From the NCBI RefSeq assembly GCF_024266705.1, contig NZ_CP100756.1, positions 3,162,001 to 3,226,000 of the forward strand: a stretch of DNA of 64,000 nt. The letters are read 5' to 3'. The translations under genes were made by a program, and so were the position numbers. The stretch is from Natrinema gelatinilyticum (GTDB taxonomy: Archaea; Halobacteriota; Halobacteria; Halobacteriales; Natrialbaceae). The notes below the pieces were generated by a model that saw only the letters and a list, made by a program, of their open reading frames with translations, made no database searches and was not told where the DNA came from. Positions 7,330 to 16,289 of the stretch are shown in pieces. Numbering within the stretch: the first letter of the stretch is position 1; every line of letters begins with the position of its first letter.

Positions 7330-8598
7330 ATGGCGGAGAACATTTTCATCACCGACGAGCGGATCGAGGGTGCGGAGGACGGCCCGCTGGCTGGACGGAC
7401 TGTCGCGATCAAGGACAACATCTCGACAGAGGGCGTTCGGACGACCTGCGGTTCGCGGATGCTCGAAGACTACGTCCCGCCCTACGACGCGACGGTCGTC
7501 TCTCTGCTCAAAGATGCGGGCGCAACCATCGTCGGAAAGGCCAACATGGACGAGTTCGGGATGGGAACGACCACCGAAACGTCGTTCTTCGGCCCGACGG
7601 ACAACCCCGCTGCCCCGGGCCACGTCCCCGGCGGTTCCTCCGGTGGCTCTGCGGCCGCCGTTGCGGCTGGCGAGGCAGATCTCGCACTCGGTTCTGACAC
7701 GGGCGGTTCGGTCCGCTGTCCGGCCGCGTTCTGCGGCGTCGTCGGCATCAAGCCGACCTACGGGCTCGTCTCGCGGTACGGGCTCGTCGCCTACGGCAAC
7801 AGCTTAGAGCAGATCGGTCCGTTCGGCGAGTCGGTCGAGGACGCCGCTCGGTTACTCGACGTTATCGCCGGGAGCGACGATCGCGACGCGACTACCCGGA
7901 CCGAGGGAGACGATTCCAACTACGTCGACGCTGCGACGGGAGACGTCGACGGGCTTCGGATCGGGGTTCCCACCGAATTGCTCGAGGGAGCCGACGAGGG
8001 CGTCGTGGAAACGTTCTGGGACGCGCTGGGGACGCTCGAAGATCGCGGCGCGACGTATCACGAGGTCAGTCTCCCGTCGGTCGAACACGCGGTAGAAGCA
8101 TACTACGTGATCGCCATGTCAGAGGCGTCCTCGAACCTCGCGCGGTACGATGGGGTTCGATACGGACACGCGAGCGATGCGACCGGAAACTGGAACGAAA
8201 CGTTCGCGCGGGCTCGCGAGGAAGGCTTCGGAGACGAGGTCAAACGTCGGATCTTGCTGGGAACCTACGCACTCTCTGCCGGATACCACGACAAGTACTA
8301 CAAGAAGGCACAGGACGCGCGTGCGTGGGTCAAACAGGACTTCGACGAGGCTCTGTCGGAGGCGGACGTCCTCGCGTCGCCGACGATGCCCGTTCCCCCG
8401 TTCGAACTCGGCGAGAGTCTCGACGATCCGCTCCAGTTGTACCTGGCCGACGCGAACACGGTCCCGGTCAACCTCGCGGACCTGCCTGCGATTTCGGTTC
8501 CGGCCGGCGAAACGAACGGTCTCCCCGTTGGCCTCCAACTCGTCGGTCCAGCGTTCGAGGAATCGGTACTGATTCGGGCCGCGAGCGCGCTCGCCTGA
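7330..8598 (+). CDS. gatA: Asp-tRNA(Asn)/Glu-tRNA(Gln) amidotransferase subunit A
   Basis: A 422-residue amidase-signature enzyme that hydrolyses glutamine to supply ammonia for tRNA-dependent amidation. The Ser-cisSer-Lys triad is visible: Lys28 in AIKDN, the serines of GGSSGGSAAA (103/104) and nucleophile Ser127 in DTGGSVRCPA. KPTYGLVSRYG and the C-terminal LPAISVPAG complete the signature. The protein is slightly shorter at the N-terminus than bacterial GatA (about 480 residues), as in other haloarchaea. Confidence 0.96.
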   Translation: MAENIFITDERIEGAEDGPLAGRTVAIKDNISTEGVRTTCGSRMLEDYVPPYDATVVSLLKDAGATIVGKANMDEFGMGTTTETSFFGPTDNPAAPGHVPGGSSGGSAAAVAAGEADLALGSDTGGSVRCPAAFCGVVGIKPTYGLVSRYGLVAYGNSLEQIGPFGESVEDAARLLDVIAGSDDRDATTRTEGDDSNYVDAATGDVDGLRIGVPTELLEGADEGVVETFWDALGTLEDRGATYHEVSLPSVEHAVEAYYVIAMSEASSNLARYDGVRYGHASDATGNWNETFARAREEGFGDEVKRRILLGTYALSAGYHDKYYKKAQDARAWVKQDFDEALSEADVLASPTMPVPPFELGESLDDPLQLYLADANTVPVNLADLPAISVPAGETNGLPVGLQLVGPAFEESVLIRAASALA

Positions 8599-8732
8599 GG
8601 CCGGTCCGGCTACCGGCCGATTCGGACGAGGTATCGAACGGTTCCGACATCAAGCGAGTAAGCCATCAGAGCGACGAGGCCATGGCGTATTCATGTCTGA
8701 CCCTTATTTGTCAGTGAGCGTACGTCAGAGCT

Positions 8733-9533
8733 GTGCCCGTCGCCCCTGACCCCGCCGAAATATTCGATCGGGCTGTCGAGGAAGGCGACCGACGTCTCGA
8801 CCAATCCTTGCTCGAGCTCGCCTCGACGAGTTTTATCGCAGGGTTCACGATCGTCTTCGGTATCGCCGCGCTGGGCGTCGTCGACGCGCTGGTCGAACCG
8901 CAGTTCGGCGACGTCGCTCACATCGCGGGCGCGCTCGCCTTCGGCGTCGGCGTCGTCTTCCTCGTCGTTGGGCGAACGGAATTGTTCAACGAGAACTTCT
9001 TCGATCCGGCCGCGAAGGCGGTCGATCAGTCCGGCTCGTGGCTGCTCGCGCCGCTCATTCGACTGTGGGTCGTCACGCTCGTCTTCAACCTCGTCGGCGG
9101 GTTTCTGTTCGCGCTGGTCTTCGCCGTCGACGGCGTCCTTCCCACGGGGACGGCCCACGCGCTGGGACGGACCGCAGAAGAAATCGTTCACCGGCCGACG
9201 AAGGCGGTGTTCGCGAGCGCCATCGTCGGAGGCGCCCTCGTGAGTCTGCTGTCGTTCCTGCTGGAGGGCGTCAATACCGTCGGAAGCCGCATTTCGCTTG
9301 CATACCTCGTCGGCTTCCTGCTTGCTCTCGGACCCTTCGACCACGTGGTCGTCACTGCGATTCACGTCTACTTCGGGATGCTCTTCGATCCGGTGATCGG
9401 ATACCAAACGCTGGTCGAGACGATCGTGGTCGCGACTGCGGGGAACTTCGTTGGAGGACTGGGACTGGTCACGTTCACTCACGTCACCCAGGTGCGAGGC
9501 GCACGAAAATCGGGCGACGCGGACGAATCGTAA
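8733..9533 (+). CDS. Formate/nitrite transporter (FNT) family channel
   Basis: A 266-residue membrane protein of the FNT family, pentameric channels for small monovalent anions. Six hydrophobic segments are visible; features include FGIAALGVVDALVEPQFGDV, LVVGRTELFNENFFDPAAKA (a family hallmark), GPFDHVVVTAIH and GNFVGGLGLVTF. It resembles the YfdC-like subgroup rather than FocA or NirC, so the anion is uncertain. Translation probably starts at the GTG at 8733, after a TTATTT stretch 24-29 bases upstream (8704-8709) that could serve as a TATA-like element. Confidence 0.88.
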   Translation: MPVAPDPAEIFDRAVEEGDRRLDQSLLELASTSFIAGFTIVFGIAALGVVDALVEPQFGDVAHIAGALAFGVGVVFLVVGRTELFNENFFDPAAKAVDQSGSWLLAPLIRLWVVTLVFNLVGGFLFALVFAVDGVLPTGTAHALGRTAEEIVHRPTKAVFASAIVGGALVSLLSFLLEGVNTVGSRISLAYLVGFLLALGPFDHVVVTAIHVYFGMLFDPVIGYQTLVETIVVATAGNFVGGLGLVTFTHVTQVRGARKSGDADES

Positions 9534-9901
9534 CCGGACGCCTCGAAGCGTCGGCTATCTTCCATAGGCGTGAGAATCTCAGCCGACAGGCCAGGCGTGA
9601 ATCGCCGCACCACTGATTCTCATGGTCTGTGGCCGTACTGGATGCTGACCGACGCGGCACACCCGCGCCCGTGCTGGAACAATCGGTCACTATCGGCGTT
9701 CCGACTCGAACCCCGTGGGTATTCCTGCGAGAGACGTGAGGATACCGACGTAAACCAAGTCAGATACCTCCGAACCCTTCGCGGGAGAGGAGTAACGGCG
9801 GCGTGGCCCCGCCAGCATCCCGTCGGGTGTTACATCGTCCCTCTCCCAACGCAGCAAGCTTCGGCTCGTGGGAAGCCCCGTCGTGTACGATTGGGAGGGG
9901 G
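9534..9901. other. Hairpin-rich region between convergent genes
   Basis: No gene is supported. There is an inverted repeat GAGAATC (9572-9578)/GATTCTC (9615-9621). A compact set of hairpins follows at 9783-9900: GGGAGAGG (9783-9790) can pair with CCTCTCCC (9839-9846), while CTCCCAA (9842-9848) can instead pair with TTGGGAG (9891-9897), so the two stems exclude one another. The end, GTGGGAAGCCCCGTCG followed by GGGAGGGGGTCAC, also resembles a degenerate IS200/IS605-type right end. Confidence 0.4.
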
Positions 9902-10261
9902 TCACTCCTCGTACGCGAGATTCATGATCCACTGCGAGAAGGCGTCACTGTTGGGGTCGACCTCCTCCTCGCCGATGAACGGCGAGAGCATGTCGCCGGC
10001 CATCAACAGCGTGAAATCGAGGTCACGGGCGGTTGGCGTGATGTAATAGGTGTTGTGACCGGCGTATACGGTTTCCTCTCGATTGACGAGTTCCTTCTCG
10101 ACGAGCGACTCGACGATGCGACTGCCCTTTCGCGAGGAGACGTCGAGTTCCTTCCAGAAGTCGCTCTGGTGAATGCCGCCCGACTCGCGGACGAGCTCGA
10201 GACCGGCCCGCTCGTCGTCGGAGAGTTCGGATTCGGCCGCGGTAACGCTCACGGTGACCAC
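9902..10261 (-). CDS. Winged helix-turn-helix transcriptional regulator
   Basis: A 119-residue protein with a MarR-like winged helix: ESGGIHQSDFWKELDVSSRK is the HTH and SRIVESLVEKELVNREETVY is the recognition helix and wing. The C-terminal half (TPTARDLDFTLLMAGDMLSP, then EVDPNSDAFSQWIMNLAYEE) is a conserved haloarchaeal tail that may mediate dimerisation. It has no operon partner here; the neighbouring NRDE gene is on the same strand upstream. Target genes unknown. Confidence 0.75.
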   Translation of the reverse strand: MVTVSVTAAESELSDDERAGLELVRESGGIHQSDFWKELDVSSRKGSRIVESLVEKELVNREETVYAGHNTYYITPTARDLDFTLLMAGDMLSPFIGEEEVDPNSDAFSQWIMNLAYEE

Positions 10262-10385
10262 CTCTCCGTGCGCTTCGCTACAGGCGGGAGTGCGTCCATA
10301 TTCATACGAGGTAGAGCGAGCCGCTTAAATGTGCCCTTCCCCGTCGGTGACTGAATCGATCTCGCCCCGTTCACAGGGGTGACAG

Positions 10386-11177
10386 TCACTCGGCCATGCC
10401 CTCGCCACAGCCTTCGATACGCGACTCGAAAATTTCGTCGTCGGGCGCCGTGACAGTCCGATAACTCGTTCGACAGGGTGGTCCCGGTGCAAATTCGTAT
10501 TTCCTCGTGTCATCGCCGATAGCGATCAGCGACGAGGAGCGAGTTCCGAATCCGTCTCGGTGAACACAGACGCCGTACTCGTGATCGCCGAGGACGTCGC
10601 CCGCGCGTTCGAGCCAGTCGCACACCGTCTCGTTCGGTTCGACCGTGAGCGTGTCCCGTACTGCTCGACCGTTCGACGCCTGCTTTCGGCTAGCAGCCGT
10701 TCGAATCGACGGCACGTCGACGTGGTCGTCGACTGCGACGTTGACAACGACGTGGACGCCAGGGTCGAACTCGGTCAGGGCCAACTCGCCGTTCCACTGG
10801 TAACAGAACGCGTCCGCCGCGTCGGCGACGACGAGGTAGAAGCCGCTATATTCGTCGTCGTCGGTCGCGCCTTCGACGATCGATTTCGCTTCCATGGCGG
10901 ATCGTGCCTCGAGGACGTCGGCGACGAGGAGCCCCCGCGACCGCTCGCCAGCGAGATCGCTGTCGTTCCACTTGTTCGTGATTCCGACGAAGACGCCGAA
11001 CTCGTTGTATCCGATCCACGTGCCGCCGGCTTCGACGTCCCGCGGCGCGACGATCAGCGGCCTCTCGTTGTAGACTCCCGGCGGCTCGGACTCGCGTCCG
11101 ATTGCCTCGTCACGGTTCGCAGCGACCGCGACCGGGACGTCGTCGAACACCTGCCAGGCGAGTGCGAGCGTACACAC
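10386..11177 (-). CDS. NRDE (TANGO2-like) family protein
   Basis: A 263-residue protein starting MCTLALAW and carrying AANRDE at about 19-24, the name-giving NRDE motif. GGTWIGYNEFGVFVGITN follows, as in TANGO2 proteins. The invariant Cys2 suggests an N-terminal-nucleophile-like fold. Eukaryotic TANGO2 affects haem and acyl-CoA/lipid handling; the archaeal role is unknown. The last part (RTSYRTVTAPDDEIFES) conforms to the family C-terminus, so the gene appears complete. Confidence 0.85.
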   Translation of the reverse strand: MCTLALAWQVFDDVPVAVAANRDEAIGRESEPPGVYNERPLIVAPRDVEAGGTWIGYNEFGVFVGITNKWNDSDLAGERSRGLLVADVLEARSAMEAKSIVEGATDDDEYSGFYLVVADAADAFCYQWNGELALTEFDPGVHVVVNVAVDDHVDVPSIRTAASRKQASNGRAVRDTLTVEPNETVCDWLERAGDVLGDHEYGVCVHRDGFGTRSSSLIAIGDDTRKYEFAPGPPCRTSYRTVTAPDDEIFESRIEGCGEGMAE

Positions 11178-11267
11178 GATTCAGAGTTGGAACGCCAGCG
11201 TCTTAACTTCGGTTCTATCGGTTAGCCCCGTCGGTACCAGGTATCGACGTCTCTGTACGGGTGCCAC

Positions 11268-12866
11268 TCACGTCGATTCGGTGACGTCCACGCCCGCCTC
11301 GCGCAGCCGATTTCGGACCGCATCGCGGTCGACAGTCCCTGACGGCGTCCGGGGAAGCGACTCGGCGAACCCGATCGTCTTCGGCCGCTTGAACCCGGCG
11401 AGATGCTCGCGACAGTGTGTGACCAGCGACTGGACGACGAACGATCCGTTCGTGTTCGTCTCCGTCCGCTCTGAGACCACGAGCGCCGCGACCTGCTCCC
11501 CCCACTCTTCGTCGTCGAGTCCGATCACCGCGGCGTCCTCGACGAAGGGGTGTGATCGGAGAGCCGCGAGCACCTCGCCGGGATCGACGTTCTCGCCGCC
11601 GGTAACGATTCGATCGCTGTGGCGGTTGAGGATCCACAGGCGACCGTCTTCGTCACGGTAGCCGACGTCGCCCGTGTGGAGACCGCGATCGCTGAACGCC
11701 GCCGCGGTCGCCGCGTCGTCTAGATAGCCTGGCGTAACCGTCGGCCCGGAAACGACCAGTTCTCCCGGTTCACTGGCGCCGACCGGTTCGCCGTCCTCGA
11801 CGACAGACACGTCGGTACAGACCAGCGGCTGTCCCACGGTCCCCCGATGGGTATCGATCTCTGCTGGCGTGGCGGTCGCGATCTGGGATGCCGTTTCCGT
11901 CATGCCGTAGGTCGGATGGATCGGTACGTCTCGCTCCAGGCAGCGCTCGAGCAACTCGTCGGACGCGGGAGCGCCGCCGAGGAGGACGAACCGCAACGCG
12001 TCGGCCGGTCGCCAGCCGGCATCGAGCAGGCGCTTGCACATCGTCGGAACCAGGGAGACGCCCGTGACGTCGTAGTCGGCGAGTACACGCGCTGTCGATT
12101 CCGGGTCGAACGCACGCTGAATCACGGCAGTGGTGCCGTACAGTACCGACCGGAAGATGGGCGCTAGTCCGCCCATGTGGTACATCGGGAGACAGCACAG
12201 CCACCGATCCGCCGGATCGAGGCCGAGACGGAACGCCGATGCGGTCGCGCTCGCGACGAGGTTGCCGACCGTCAGTCGAACCCCTTTCGGCCGGCCGCTA
12301 GTGCCCGAGGTGAACATTATCAGTTGCGTCTCGTCGCGCTCGAGCGCGACCGGTTCGACCGTTCGGGGGTCAGAATCGACCGTATCCGGCTGGTTCACGG
12401 CGGTCGAAACTAGTTTGCCGACCCGATCGTAGACCGGCTCGTCAACAGAGCGGACGTCGATCGAGCCGGTATCGGCTGCGATCTCGAGCGCCGCGTCTTC
12501 GGTCGCCCGTTCGCAGACGATCACGGCGGGATCGGATCGTTCGACCTTCGCCGCGAGTTCGTCCGTCGTCTCGCGGACGTTCAACGGGACGACGGTCGTT
12601 CCGGTCCGCATCGCGGCGAAAAAGAGGATCGCGAACGCCGGTCTGGTATCCATGAGAAGAGCGATACGCGTCCGATCGGTTCCGGCAGGCACCACGGATT
12701 CGAGGTTCGATGCCGCGCTATCGACACGACGATCGAGTTCGCGGACCGTCCACTCCGTTCCCGTCGCGACATCGATCACGGCCGTCCGCTGGGGCGTTGC
12801 CGACACACGGTGAGCGACCAGATCGCGTGTTGGCCACTCGAGGGAGTCGTTCATCGCACTCCCCAT
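11268..12866 (-). CDS. menE: o-Succinylbenzoate-CoA ligase
   Basis: A 532-residue ANL-superfamily adenylating enzyme that activates o-succinylbenzoate with CoA in menaquinone synthesis. The P-loop-like MFTSGTSGRPKGVRLT, the adenine motif HPTYGMTETASQIA and the hinge motif GDVGYRDEDGRLWILNRHSD are all present, with the C-terminal Lys in SLPRTPSGTVDRDAV. Identification as MenE rather than another acyl-CoA synthetase rests on the operon: its start overlaps the end of menC by 16 nt, and menA lies just upstream. Confidence 0.93.
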   Translation of the reverse strand: MGSAMNDSLEWPTRDLVAHRVSATPQRTAVIDVATGTEWTVRELDRRVDSAASNLESVVPAGTDRTRIALLMDTRPAFAILFFAAMRTGTTVVPLNVRETTDELAAKVERSDPAVIVCERATEDAALEIAADTGSIDVRSVDEPVYDRVGKLVSTAVNQPDTVDSDPRTVEPVALERDETQLIMFTSGTSGRPKGVRLTVGNLVASATASAFRLGLDPADRWLCCLPMYHMGGLAPIFRSVLYGTTAVIQRAFDPESTARVLADYDVTGVSLVPTMCKRLLDAGWRPADALRFVLLGGAPASDELLERCLERDVPIHPTYGMTETASQIATATPAEIDTHRGTVGQPLVCTDVSVVEDGEPVGASEPGELVVSGPTVTPGYLDDAATAAAFSDRGLHTGDVGYRDEDGRLWILNRHSDRIVTGGENVDPGEVLAALRSHPFVEDAAVIGLDDEEWGEQVAALVVSERTETNTNGSFVVQSLVTHCREHLAGFKRPKTIGFAESLPRTPSGTVDRDAVRNRLREAGVDVTEST

Positions 12867-13942
12867 ACGTCCGAGACGCCGAGTCCCTTCGTCTGTGGAA
12901 CGACCGCCGATCCCTTTTCGAGCAGGACCGGGTCTCGCCCCAGATCAGTCGCGAGCAGATCGGCGGTCGCCAGCCCGCATGCTGGGACGTTCGGTATCGC
13001 GGCGGCGAGGTGAACCGCGCCCGTCCGCGCGACGACACCGTCGATGGTGGTCGTCACCAGCGGCGTGACGTCGAGTTCGGCCAGCCAGGCCGCGACCTTC
13101 CGTGCGATGTCGATCCCGCCAAGCGCCATCGGTTTCAGGACGACGACGTCTGCCGCACCGGCATCGCAAATCGCGTCGACGCCGTGTTCGAGCAGTCCCT
13201 CGTCGAGGGCGATCGAGACGCCACTACTGTGGGTTCGGAGATCGGCGTGCCCCTCGAGTGCTCCCCCGGGCAGCGGTTGCTCGAGCATCGACACGCCGAG
13301 ATCGGCGAACTCATCGAGCGCCGATGTGGCCTCCTCGTAGGTCCACGCCTCGTTTGCGTCGGCTCGGAGTTCGACGCCGGGCCCGACGGCCTCGCGCACG
13401 CGTCGAACACGTTCAACGTCCTCCGCTACGGTGCGAAGTCCCACCTTCAGCTTGCAACAGCGGAACCCGCGGTCGACGGCCGACAGCGCCGCGTCGACGG
13501 TTTCCGCGGGCGAGCCGTCGCCGATCGTCGCGTTGACCGGAACCCGGCCGACCATCGGTCCCTGACCGAGGTACCGGTACAGCGGTGTCGCCTCGCGGGT
13601 GGCTTGCAGGTCGGCGATCGCCAGCGCCAGGCCGTGACGGGCCGCGACCTGGCGATCGACGGCCTCGAGCGCTTCGCTCGGGCCCTCCTGAATCGCATCC
13701 CGGGCACGTTCTAAGGCCTGCTTGCAGTCCTCGATTGACTCCGTCCAGCCCGGCAGCGGCGTGGCCTCGCCGTAGCCTACAGCGAAATCGTCGGCCGAAT
13801 CCGGCGTTTCGTTCCCCTGATCGATCAATCGGATCAGAAACCCGTCGCGGGCTTCGATCGTCCCATCCGCCGTCTCGAGCGGATCGGCGAGGTCGAGCGA
13901 GAACGGCTGAAACTCCAGTGAGAGGTCTTCGGCGCCGCTCAT
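12851..13942 (-). CDS. menC: o-Succinylbenzoate synthase
   Basis: A 363-residue enolase-superfamily enzyme that dehydrates SHCHC to o-succinylbenzoate. Key sites are KLKVGLRT (catalytic KxK-type Lys), LRADANEAW (metal-binding Asp and Asn), MLEQPLPGG (Glu ligand), IALDEG (third acidic ligand) and VVLKPMALGG (second Lys). The ATG at 13942 is chosen because it overlaps the menA stop (ATGA, 13939-13942); the same frame is open further upstream but only as a shadow of menA. Confidence 0.94.
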   Translation of the reverse strand: MSGAEDLSLEFQPFSLDLADPLETADGTIEARDGFLIRLIDQGNETPDSADDFAVGYGEATPLPGWTESIEDCKQALERARDAIQEGPSEALEAVDRQVAARHGLALAIADLQATREATPLYRYLGQGPMVGRVPVNATIGDGSPAETVDAALSAVDRGFRCCKLKVGLRTVAEDVERVRRVREAVGPGVELRADANEAWTYEEATSALDEFADLGVSMLEQPLPGGALEGHADLRTHSSGVSIALDEGLLEHGVDAICDAGAADVVVLKPMALGGIDIARKVAAWLAELDVTPLVTTTIDGVVARTGAVHLAAAIPNVPACGLATADLLATDLGRDPVLLEKGSAVVPQTKGLGVSDVWGVR

Positions 13943-14883
13943 AGCAGTACCATCCCCCCGGCGAAACAGACGGCATACATCACGAGTAGTTTGCCGGTTT
14001 GCTCGAGCGCTGGATTGAGCGCCTCCCCGTCCGTTCTGGTCCACACCGTCCGCGTGATCATCACTGCGTACGGAAGCGTGATCGTCGGAAGCAAGACGCC
14101 GAGACCGAATCCCGCGGCGAGCCAGAACCAGACGGGGACGACGTAGGCGAGCGCGAGCAACGCGGCGTATTCGAGCCGGCTCACTCGGTACCCGAGGCGA
14201 ACCGCGAGCGTTCGTTTCCCGGTCTCGGCATCGGTCTCCATGTCTCGAACGTTGTTGACGACGAGAATTGCCGTGGACAGCCCAGCGACGGGCAGGCTCG
14301 CGGCGACCGCTTCGCGCGTGATCGTTCCCGCGGGGACCGTCGTCGCGAACGGGTCCGCGAGGACTGCCGCCGCCTGGACGTAGTACGTTCCCGTCACGGC
14401 GACGAGACCGAAGAAGACGAACACGAAGAGGTCGCCCAGCCCGTGATAGCCGAGCGGGTAGGGCCCGCCCGTGTATGCCCACCCGCAGAGGACGCTCACC
14501 AGTCCGACGATCAGGATCGGGATGCCGCCGACGTAGACGAGGAACGTCCCACTGAGTATCGCCAGTGCGAAGGTCACGACGGTCGCGAGTTTGACCCGCT
14601 CGGGCGAAATGAGCCCCGACTGAGTGACGCGGGTAAACCCCTCCCGGTCGTCGGTGTCGGCTCCCTTGATTGCGTCGTAGTAGTCGTTCGCGAAATTCGT
14701 CCCCACCTGGATCAGTGCCGCACCCACAAACGCCAGTACAGCCGGTAATGGCGCAAACACCCCCTCGGAGGCTGCGAGTCCCGTCCCCACGATGACCGGG
14801 GCCGCAGCCGCGGGCAAGGTCTGTGGGCGGGCCGCCATCAGCCACGCCTTCGTCCGTGAGATTTCGACCTCGGCCGAACTCAT
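13939..14883 (-). CDS. menA: 1,4-Dihydroxy-2-naphthoate polyprenyltransferase
   Basis: A 314-residue UbiA-superfamily integral membrane prenyltransferase that attaches the polyprenyl tail to DHNA. The first Asp-rich motif is NFANDYYDAIKGADTDD and the second lies in NNVRDMETDAETGKRTLAVR; about eight hydrophobic helices follow the family pattern. It is the first gene of the menA-menC-menE cluster, translationally coupled to menC. Its product would supply menaquinone to modules such as the NrfD/FeS complex at the start of the window. Confidence 0.95.
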   Translation of the reverse strand: MSSAEVEISRTKAWLMAARPQTLPAAAAPVIVGTGLAASEGVFAPLPAVLAFVGAALIQVGTNFANDYYDAIKGADTDDREGFTRVTQSGLISPERVKLATVVTFALAILSGTFLVYVGGIPILIVGLVSVLCGWAYTGGPYPLGYHGLGDLFVFVFFGLVAVTGTYYVQAAAVLADPFATTVPAGTITREAVAASLPVAGLSTAILVVNNVRDMETDAETGKRTLAVRLGYRVSRLEYAALLALAYVVPVWFWLAAGFGLGVLLPTITLPYAVMITRTVWTRTDGEALNPALEQTGKLLVMYAVCFAGGMVLL

Positions 14884-14959
14884 GGCTCGAGTGTCCCACT
14901 TGAGAGAGTGTCAACGTTGGCATTGCGAGTCGACGGCTCCGATATCGTAGACGGGATAG

Positions 14960-16198
14960 CTACCTGCCCGTCCCGTCCGGGACCACCAACTCGAGTGGCT
15001 TCATCTGGAAAAACGCCGTCTCGTATCCCTGGTGACGGGCCGTTTGCGGCGGCGAATTGACGTCGATCTGTACCGTATCGCCGGGTCGGACGTCCGCGAC
15101 TGACCGCCCGTAGTGATGGCCGAACTCGCCGTCGAGGCGCGCCTCGAGTCCCCCCTCGAAAACCGTCGAGCCGTCGCGGTCGACGGTCGCGCGAAGCGAC
15201 GTGTTCGCGAGCGGAACGCGATTGTACGGCGTCCGCAGTGAAACGAGCAGGTATCGCTTGTCACCGCCGCCAGCCAGTCGCGTCTCGGGTTCGAGCAACG
15301 TTACGACGAACGCCGCGTCACCGCTCCGCGGAGGCGCGTTCGGTTCCTCGGCCGAATCGATCAGCCGCGTTCCGGGATACTCGTCGGCCGGTGGAAGCGC
15401 GGAGTACGGAATCTTCACATCCGTTCCCTCACGTTCGTTTTCGCCGCCGGCCGTCCTCCCGCTCTCGCTGTCGCCGGTCATCGGCTCGAGCGCGCCCCGC
15501 TTGCCCCAGCGCTCGCGCTCGAGCAATTCGATGCCGTCGACTACGTTCTCGCGAAACGCCTCGTCGTACGTGAATTCGAACGTCGCGGTCGCGCGGTCCG
15601 CGAATCGGCCCTCGAACGAGTCGGTTCGCCGCGTCGGAATCGGTCCCAGCACGACCTCGGCAGTGTAGGTACCGTCGGTCGGGAGGTCGACGTTGTCACC
15701 GAAATGGAACCCCATCTCCTGGGAGAGCATGGGCCACAGCGACCGCGATGCGACCCGCTCGCCGTCCCGTTCGACCGTCACTCGAGGACCGATATCGACG
15801 GGAATGACCATTTCTGTCTCCGGGTCCCAGACCGTGATCATCAGGTGGACGCCGCGGCCGGCTTCGGGTTCGACGAGCTGTCCGTCAGTTCCGGTGACGA
15901 CCCAGAACGGATGGGGGTACGTGAGCATCGGCGCAACAGCGTAGTCGCCGGCTTCGACCGGCTTGAGGGCGCGCACCGACTTCCGATGCCCGGGGAGATA
16001 GACTGCCTGCGGCGGGTCGTCGATACGCGGGATGAACGGCGTTCCCGTGACGGTCTCCCCGCCGCTGTCGGCTCCGTCGTCGTCACTGTCGGTACTTTCG
16101 TTGGGGGTATCGGTCCTACTATCCGGTGCCGCACAGCCCGCGACGGCCATGGCGGCCGGAAGCGCGCCCGTCTGTCGAAGGAACCGTCGCCGATTCAT
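14960..16198 (-). CDS. Tat-exported lipoprotein with P19/Tp34-like beta domain (DUF7350-type)
   Basis: A 412-residue secreted protein. MNRRRFLRQTG is a twin-arginine signal and VAGCAAP a lipobox with Cys22, followed by an acidic Ser/Thr linker. The region around MLTYPHPFWVVTG and the segment EMGFHFGDNVDLPTDGTYTA resemble the periplasmic Tp34/P19 metal-binding fold involved in iron uptake; a second copy-like region contains EFGHHYGRSVADVRPGD. His and Met residues around these motifs could bind Cu or Fe. It sits between menA and menB but is likely an independent gene. Function is inferred from fold similarity only. Confidence 0.65.
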   Translation of the reverse strand: MNRRRFLRQTGALPAAMAVAGCAAPDSRTDTPNESTDSDDDGADSGGETVTGTPFIPRIDDPPQAVYLPGHRKSVRALKPVEAGDYAVAPMLTYPHPFWVVTGTDGQLVEPEAGRGVHLMITVWDPETEMVIPVDIGPRVTVERDGERVASRSLWPMLSQEMGFHFGDNVDLPTDGTYTAEVVLGPIPTRRTDSFEGRFADRATATFEFTYDEAFRENVVDGIELLERERWGKRGALEPMTGDSESGRTAGGENEREGTDVKIPYSALPPADEYPGTRLIDSAEEPNAPPRSGDAAFVVTLLEPETRLAGGGDKRYLLVSLRTPYNRVPLANTSLRATVDRDGSTVFEGGLEARLDGEFGHHYGRSVADVRPGDTVQIDVNSPPQTARHQGYETAFFQMKPLELVVPDGTGR

Positions 16199-16289
16199 AT
16201 CGTCTGTGTTCTCGATGTCTGGCCCGTAATTCGACCTGACTGCGTCCCATACCCGTCTCGAGACGCGCTCTAGTCGCTCTGGCGGCCGA

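Noticed and set aside
13943..14923. Upstream extension of the menC frame to about 690 codons
   Set aside because: It runs antisense-free but in another frame of menA and is Arg/Gly-rich; the ATG overlapping the menA stop gives a normal 363-residue MenC.
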